From: Roseateles_E sp005503085
GTDB taxonomy: Bacteria > Pseudomonadota > Gammaproteobacteria > Burkholderiales > Burkholderiaceae_C
Direction: 5' to 3'
Assembly (NCBI RefSeq): GCF_028462495.1
Contig: NZ_JAQOWX010000010.1
Span: forward strand, 1 to 64,000
Length of the DNA stretch: 64,000 nt
Positions 61,806-64,000 of the stretch are shown here, piece by piece. A model generated the notes under the pieces. The model was not told where the DNA came from. It was given only the letters and a program-made list of their open reading frames with translations, and did not search any database. Every line of letters begins with the position of its first letter. The stretch's first letter is position 1. The position numbers and the translations under genes were made by a program.

Positions 61806-63494
61806 TTACTGGTCCAAGCGCGTGAAGCGCATGTGGCGGGTGCGGACGCTGTCGATCCGCAGGCCGACCACCCGGGCGCCGGCGCGGTCAAGATTGACGA
61901 TATTGCTGTTGGCGAGCGCGGCCAGCAGCGGGTCGGTCGGGACGATGAGCAGCACATCCTCCGAGACGGGCTGCAGGCGAAAGCGCAGCTGGCCATGCCG
62001 GCCTTGCACGGTGAGCGTCAGCATCGCTCCCTCGATGGCGATCTGCGCGTCGGCATCGAGGTCGGCGCTGCGGTAGCGGCCCACCAGCCGCGGCGCCAGC
62101 GCGGTCGGCTCGGGCGCGGCCTCGGCCAGACGCCGGAAGCGCTGCACCCGGCCGCCGTCGCGCACCTCCAAGGTATCGGGGGCCTGCGCGGAATCCGCGC
62201 CGGCCAGCTCGACCTCGAAGGCGCTGGTCCCCATGTCCATCACACCCAGCCAGGCGCTGCTCGCGCCGCGTTTGCGCAGCGGCAGCACCGCGCTGCCATG
62301 CACGGACAGGCCCAGCACGCCGGCCACCTCGCCGAAGCGCATCAGGCAGCCGCTCTCGGGCTCGTGGTAATGCTGACCCGGCAGGCCGGGGAAGGCGCTG
62401 GCCGCCACGCGCGGCACGGCGGCCTCGGCGCTGATCGGCAGCTGATCGGCCAGCAGCAGGTCGATCAGCTTGAGGGCGATCGCGGCGGGGGCGGCGGCCA
62501 GGCCATTGCTCATGATCGTGATGTCCAGGCCATGTGCGGGCACGGTGATCATCTGCGAACCGCCGCCGAGGATGGCACCGTTGTGGTGGATGACCTCGAC
62601 GCCCCGGTAAGGATGGCAGACCAGGCCGAAGCCATAGGGCGAGATCTCGCCCGAAGCCAGGGTGTTGGGCGCCAGCATCTGCGCCCAGCTCTGCGCGCTG
62701 CCGACCGTCTTCTTCTCGCTGCGCAGGTGGGCCAGCCAGGTCAGCATGTCGTCCACCGTCGAGACCAGCGAGCCGCTGCCCTCGAACTCGGTCGGGTAGA
62801 GCGCACGGGTCCATTGCGCGCGCGCATCCGGCGCGGCGCCCGGCACCGGCATGTACAGCCCCGCCAGGCCGCCTCGCACATCGAGCACGCTCGGGATGGA
62901 CTCGCTGTCCAGCATGCCAAGCGGCTCGAAGATGCGCGTGCGCAGGAACTCGGCAAAGCTCAGCCCGCTGACACGTTCGACCGTCAGCGCCAGCAGGCGG
63001 TAGCCGCCATTGCTGTAGATCATGCGAGTGCCGGGCTCGAAATTGAGCTCGCTTTGCCGCGCCATCAGCGCCAGGCTGCTGCCGCTCGGCTGCAGGTTCA
63101 GTCCATTGGCCCAGGTCCAGAGCTCATCATGGCCGCGCCAGCCGCCGGTATGTGCCATCAGCTGGCGCAGCGTCGGGCCTTCGGCGCCGAGCCTGGGCAG
63201 CTCGGGCAGATGCTGCTGCACCGCATCGTCGATCTGCAGGCGGCCATCCTCGGCCAGCAGCAGGATGGCCAGCGCGGTGAAGTGCTTGCTGGTCGAGGCC
63301 AGGCGCATGCGGGTGTGCGGCGTGTTCGCCACGCCCTGCTCCAGGCTGGCCAGACCGAAGCCGCGGCGGTAGCGCAGCCGGCCTTGCTGGTGGACGCCGA
63401 CCACCATGCCGGGCGCATCGCCACGACACAGCGGTTGGAGAAGCGCGTCGATCGCTGCAATCGCGGCGGTCGGATTGGTAGTGAGGGTAGACAT
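61806..63494 (-). CDS. Serine hydrolase of the beta-lactamase/MlrB-like family
   Basis: 562 residues. SxxK motif STSK (67-70), YSN at 160-162 and HHNG (303-306) give a class C beta-lactamase/DD-peptidase fold; a C-terminal beta-rich extension covers about 370-562. Length and layout resemble MlrB, the linear-microcystin peptidase, and D-aminopeptidase-type enzymes. No clear signal peptide, so cytoplasmic. It lies between an MFS transporter gene (11 bp) and the M81 fusion (15 bp). The MlrB comparison rests on family and context only. Confidence 0.88.
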   Translation of the reverse strand: MSTLTTNPTAAIAAIDALLQPLCRGDAPGMVVGVHQQGRLRYRRGFGLASLEQGVANTPHTRMRLASTSKHFTALAILLLAEDGRLQIDDAVQQHLPELPRLGAEGPTLRQLMAHTGGWRGHDELWTWANGLNLQPSGSSLALMARQSELNFEPGTRMIYSNGGYRLLALTVERVSGLSFAEFLRTRIFEPLGMLDSESIPSVLDVRGGLAGLYMPVPGAAPDARAQWTRALYPTEFEGSGSLVSTVDDMLTWLAHLRSEKKTVGSAQSWAQMLAPNTLASGEISPYGFGLVCHPYRGVEVIHHNGAILGGGSQMITVPAHGLDITIMSNGLAAAPAAIALKLIDLLLADQLPISAEAAVPRVAASAFPGLPGQHYHEPESGCLMRFGEVAGVLGLSVHGSAVLPLRKRGASSAWLGVMDMGTSAFEVELAGADSAQAPDTLEVRDGGRVQRFRRLAEAAPEPTALAPRLVGRYRSADLDADAQIAIEGAMLTLTVQGRHGQLRFRLQPVSEDVLLIVPTDPLLAALANSNIVNLDRAGARVVGLRIDSVRTRHMRFTRLDQ

Positions 63495-63505
63495 GGGTAG
63501 CGGGT

Positions 63506-64000
63506 TCAGGCGGCAGGGTTGACGGTTTTGATCAGGCGCACGAATGCAGGCTCGGTCGCGCGCAGCAGGGCGGCGCCCAGCAGGCAGCCGGTCATCGTGG
63601 CGGCGACGATGGCCATGGCCAGGCCATTGGGGATGTGCTTGACGGCGTCCGAGACCATGCCGATGGCCAGCGGTCCCAGCACCGCAAAGGGCAGGCCGGC
63701 GATCGACAGCACCCCGACCACGCGCGCCCGCAGATGGGCCGGCGCGACCTCCTGCAGCACGTTGGGCAGCACCACCGCGCCGCAGATCAGCGGCACCAGC
63801 AGCATGGCCAGCAGCACGAACACATCATTGGCCGAGCGCACGAACAGCAGCGCAATCGAGATCAGCCCGGCGGCGGCGTAGCCCAGCGTCATCACCCGCA
63901 CCGGTGCGGCCAGGCCGACGCGGCGCCGTGCCACCCGCATCGCATTGACACCCAGCACGCCGCCGAGCAGGGTGCCGGCCATCACGGCAATGCCTATGCC
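63506..64000 (-). CDS. MFS transporter, C-terminal part (5' end outside window)
   Basis: The frame runs open to the right window edge; about 165 residues are visible. Five hydrophobic helices in the visible part, with the MFS-like loop VLQEVAPAHLRARVVGVLSIAGLPFAVLGPLAIGMVSDAVKH, a C-domain counterpart of the transporter signature. Loop RVARRRVGLAAPVRVM is positively charged and so cytoplasmic. Position before an MlrB-like and an MlrC-like gene parallels mlrD, the transporter of the microcystin cluster; substrate unknown. Confidence 0.85.
   Translation of the reverse strand, partial: GIGIAVMAGTLLGGVLGVNAMRVARRRVGLAAPVRVMTLGYAAAGLISIALLFVRSANDVFVLLAMLLVPLICGAVVLPNVLQEVAPAHLRARVVGVLSIAGLPFAVLGPLAIGMVSDAVKHIPNGLAMAIVAATMTGCLLGAALLRATEPAFVRLIKTVNPAA

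Noticed and set aside
59334..63500. 1388-codon plus-strand frame across the amidase/M81/serine hydrolase genes
   Set aside because: Spans three well-supported minus-strand genes with classic catalytic motifs; antisense artefact of GC-rich codons.

Overview
The window reads as a chromosomal segment of a high-GC Gram-negative betaproteobacterium of the order Burkholderiales. The basis is the EpsD-EpsG/exosortase B polysaccharide locus, the DUF971-ubiE pair, the giant DUF3683 FAD/Fe-S oxidoreductase, a Bug-type binding protein, and many Tat and TonB features. A Roseateles/Paucibacter-like lineage would fit, but that is inference; no rRNA gene is present to settle it. No tRNA, rRNA, CRISPR array or intact insertion sequence was recognised.

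Region 1 (1-5559, + strand): a secreted pair, DUF1800 (partial at the window edge, with a carbohydrate-binding-like N-terminus) and Tat-exported DUF1501, then a secreted WbsX/GH99-like protein. Region 2 (5578-22252, - strand): one 13-gene exopolysaccharide operon read from right to left: epsD, epsE, epsF, epsG, xrtB, epsI, flippase, FrhB-like Fe-S protein, pyruvyl transferase, O-antigen ligase/polymerase, acyltransferase, and four glycosyltransferases. Most junctions overlap by 1 or 4 nt or are only a few bases apart. The polymerase and acyltransferase genes are markedly AT-rich and look acquired. No priming glycosyltransferase and no PEP-CTERM substrate lie in the window.

Region 3 (22.7-31.3 kb): ubiE and DUF971, a higB-higA toxin-antitoxin pair with a palindromic operator, phoX with a clear Pho box, an S8 protease with a structured leader, an M13 metallopeptidase and a HIT protein. 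Region 4 (31.5-44.8 kb): a small secreted protein, a Bug binding protein, a chemoreceptor, the 1306-residue DUF3683 oxidoreductase, and a complete ugpB-A-E-C-Q glycerol-phosphate uptake operon. Region 5 (44.8-49.6 kb): a membrane protein, a diheme cytochrome with a two-subunit molybdenum hydroxylase (isoquinoline 1-oxidoreductase type), a divergent AraC regulator, and a recombination scar in which the tail of a GNAT gene abuts a copied 3' piece of ugpQ.

Region 6 (49.6-64.0 kb) is the most interesting part. It holds an M24 X-Pro peptidase, a PAS-AraC regulator, 4-hydroxyproline 2-epimerase, a secreted prolyl oligopeptidase, a TonB-dependent receptor, an amidase, an M81 (MlrC-like) metallopeptidase fused to an alpha/beta hydrolase, an MlrB-like serine hydrolase and an MFS transporter. 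Three intergenic regions of this block share the motif GCCRAYTTCYGCA. I infer a co-regulated system that imports and dismantles proline/hydroxyproline-containing or cyclic peptides, with an mlrB-mlrC-mlrD-like core but no mlrA visible.
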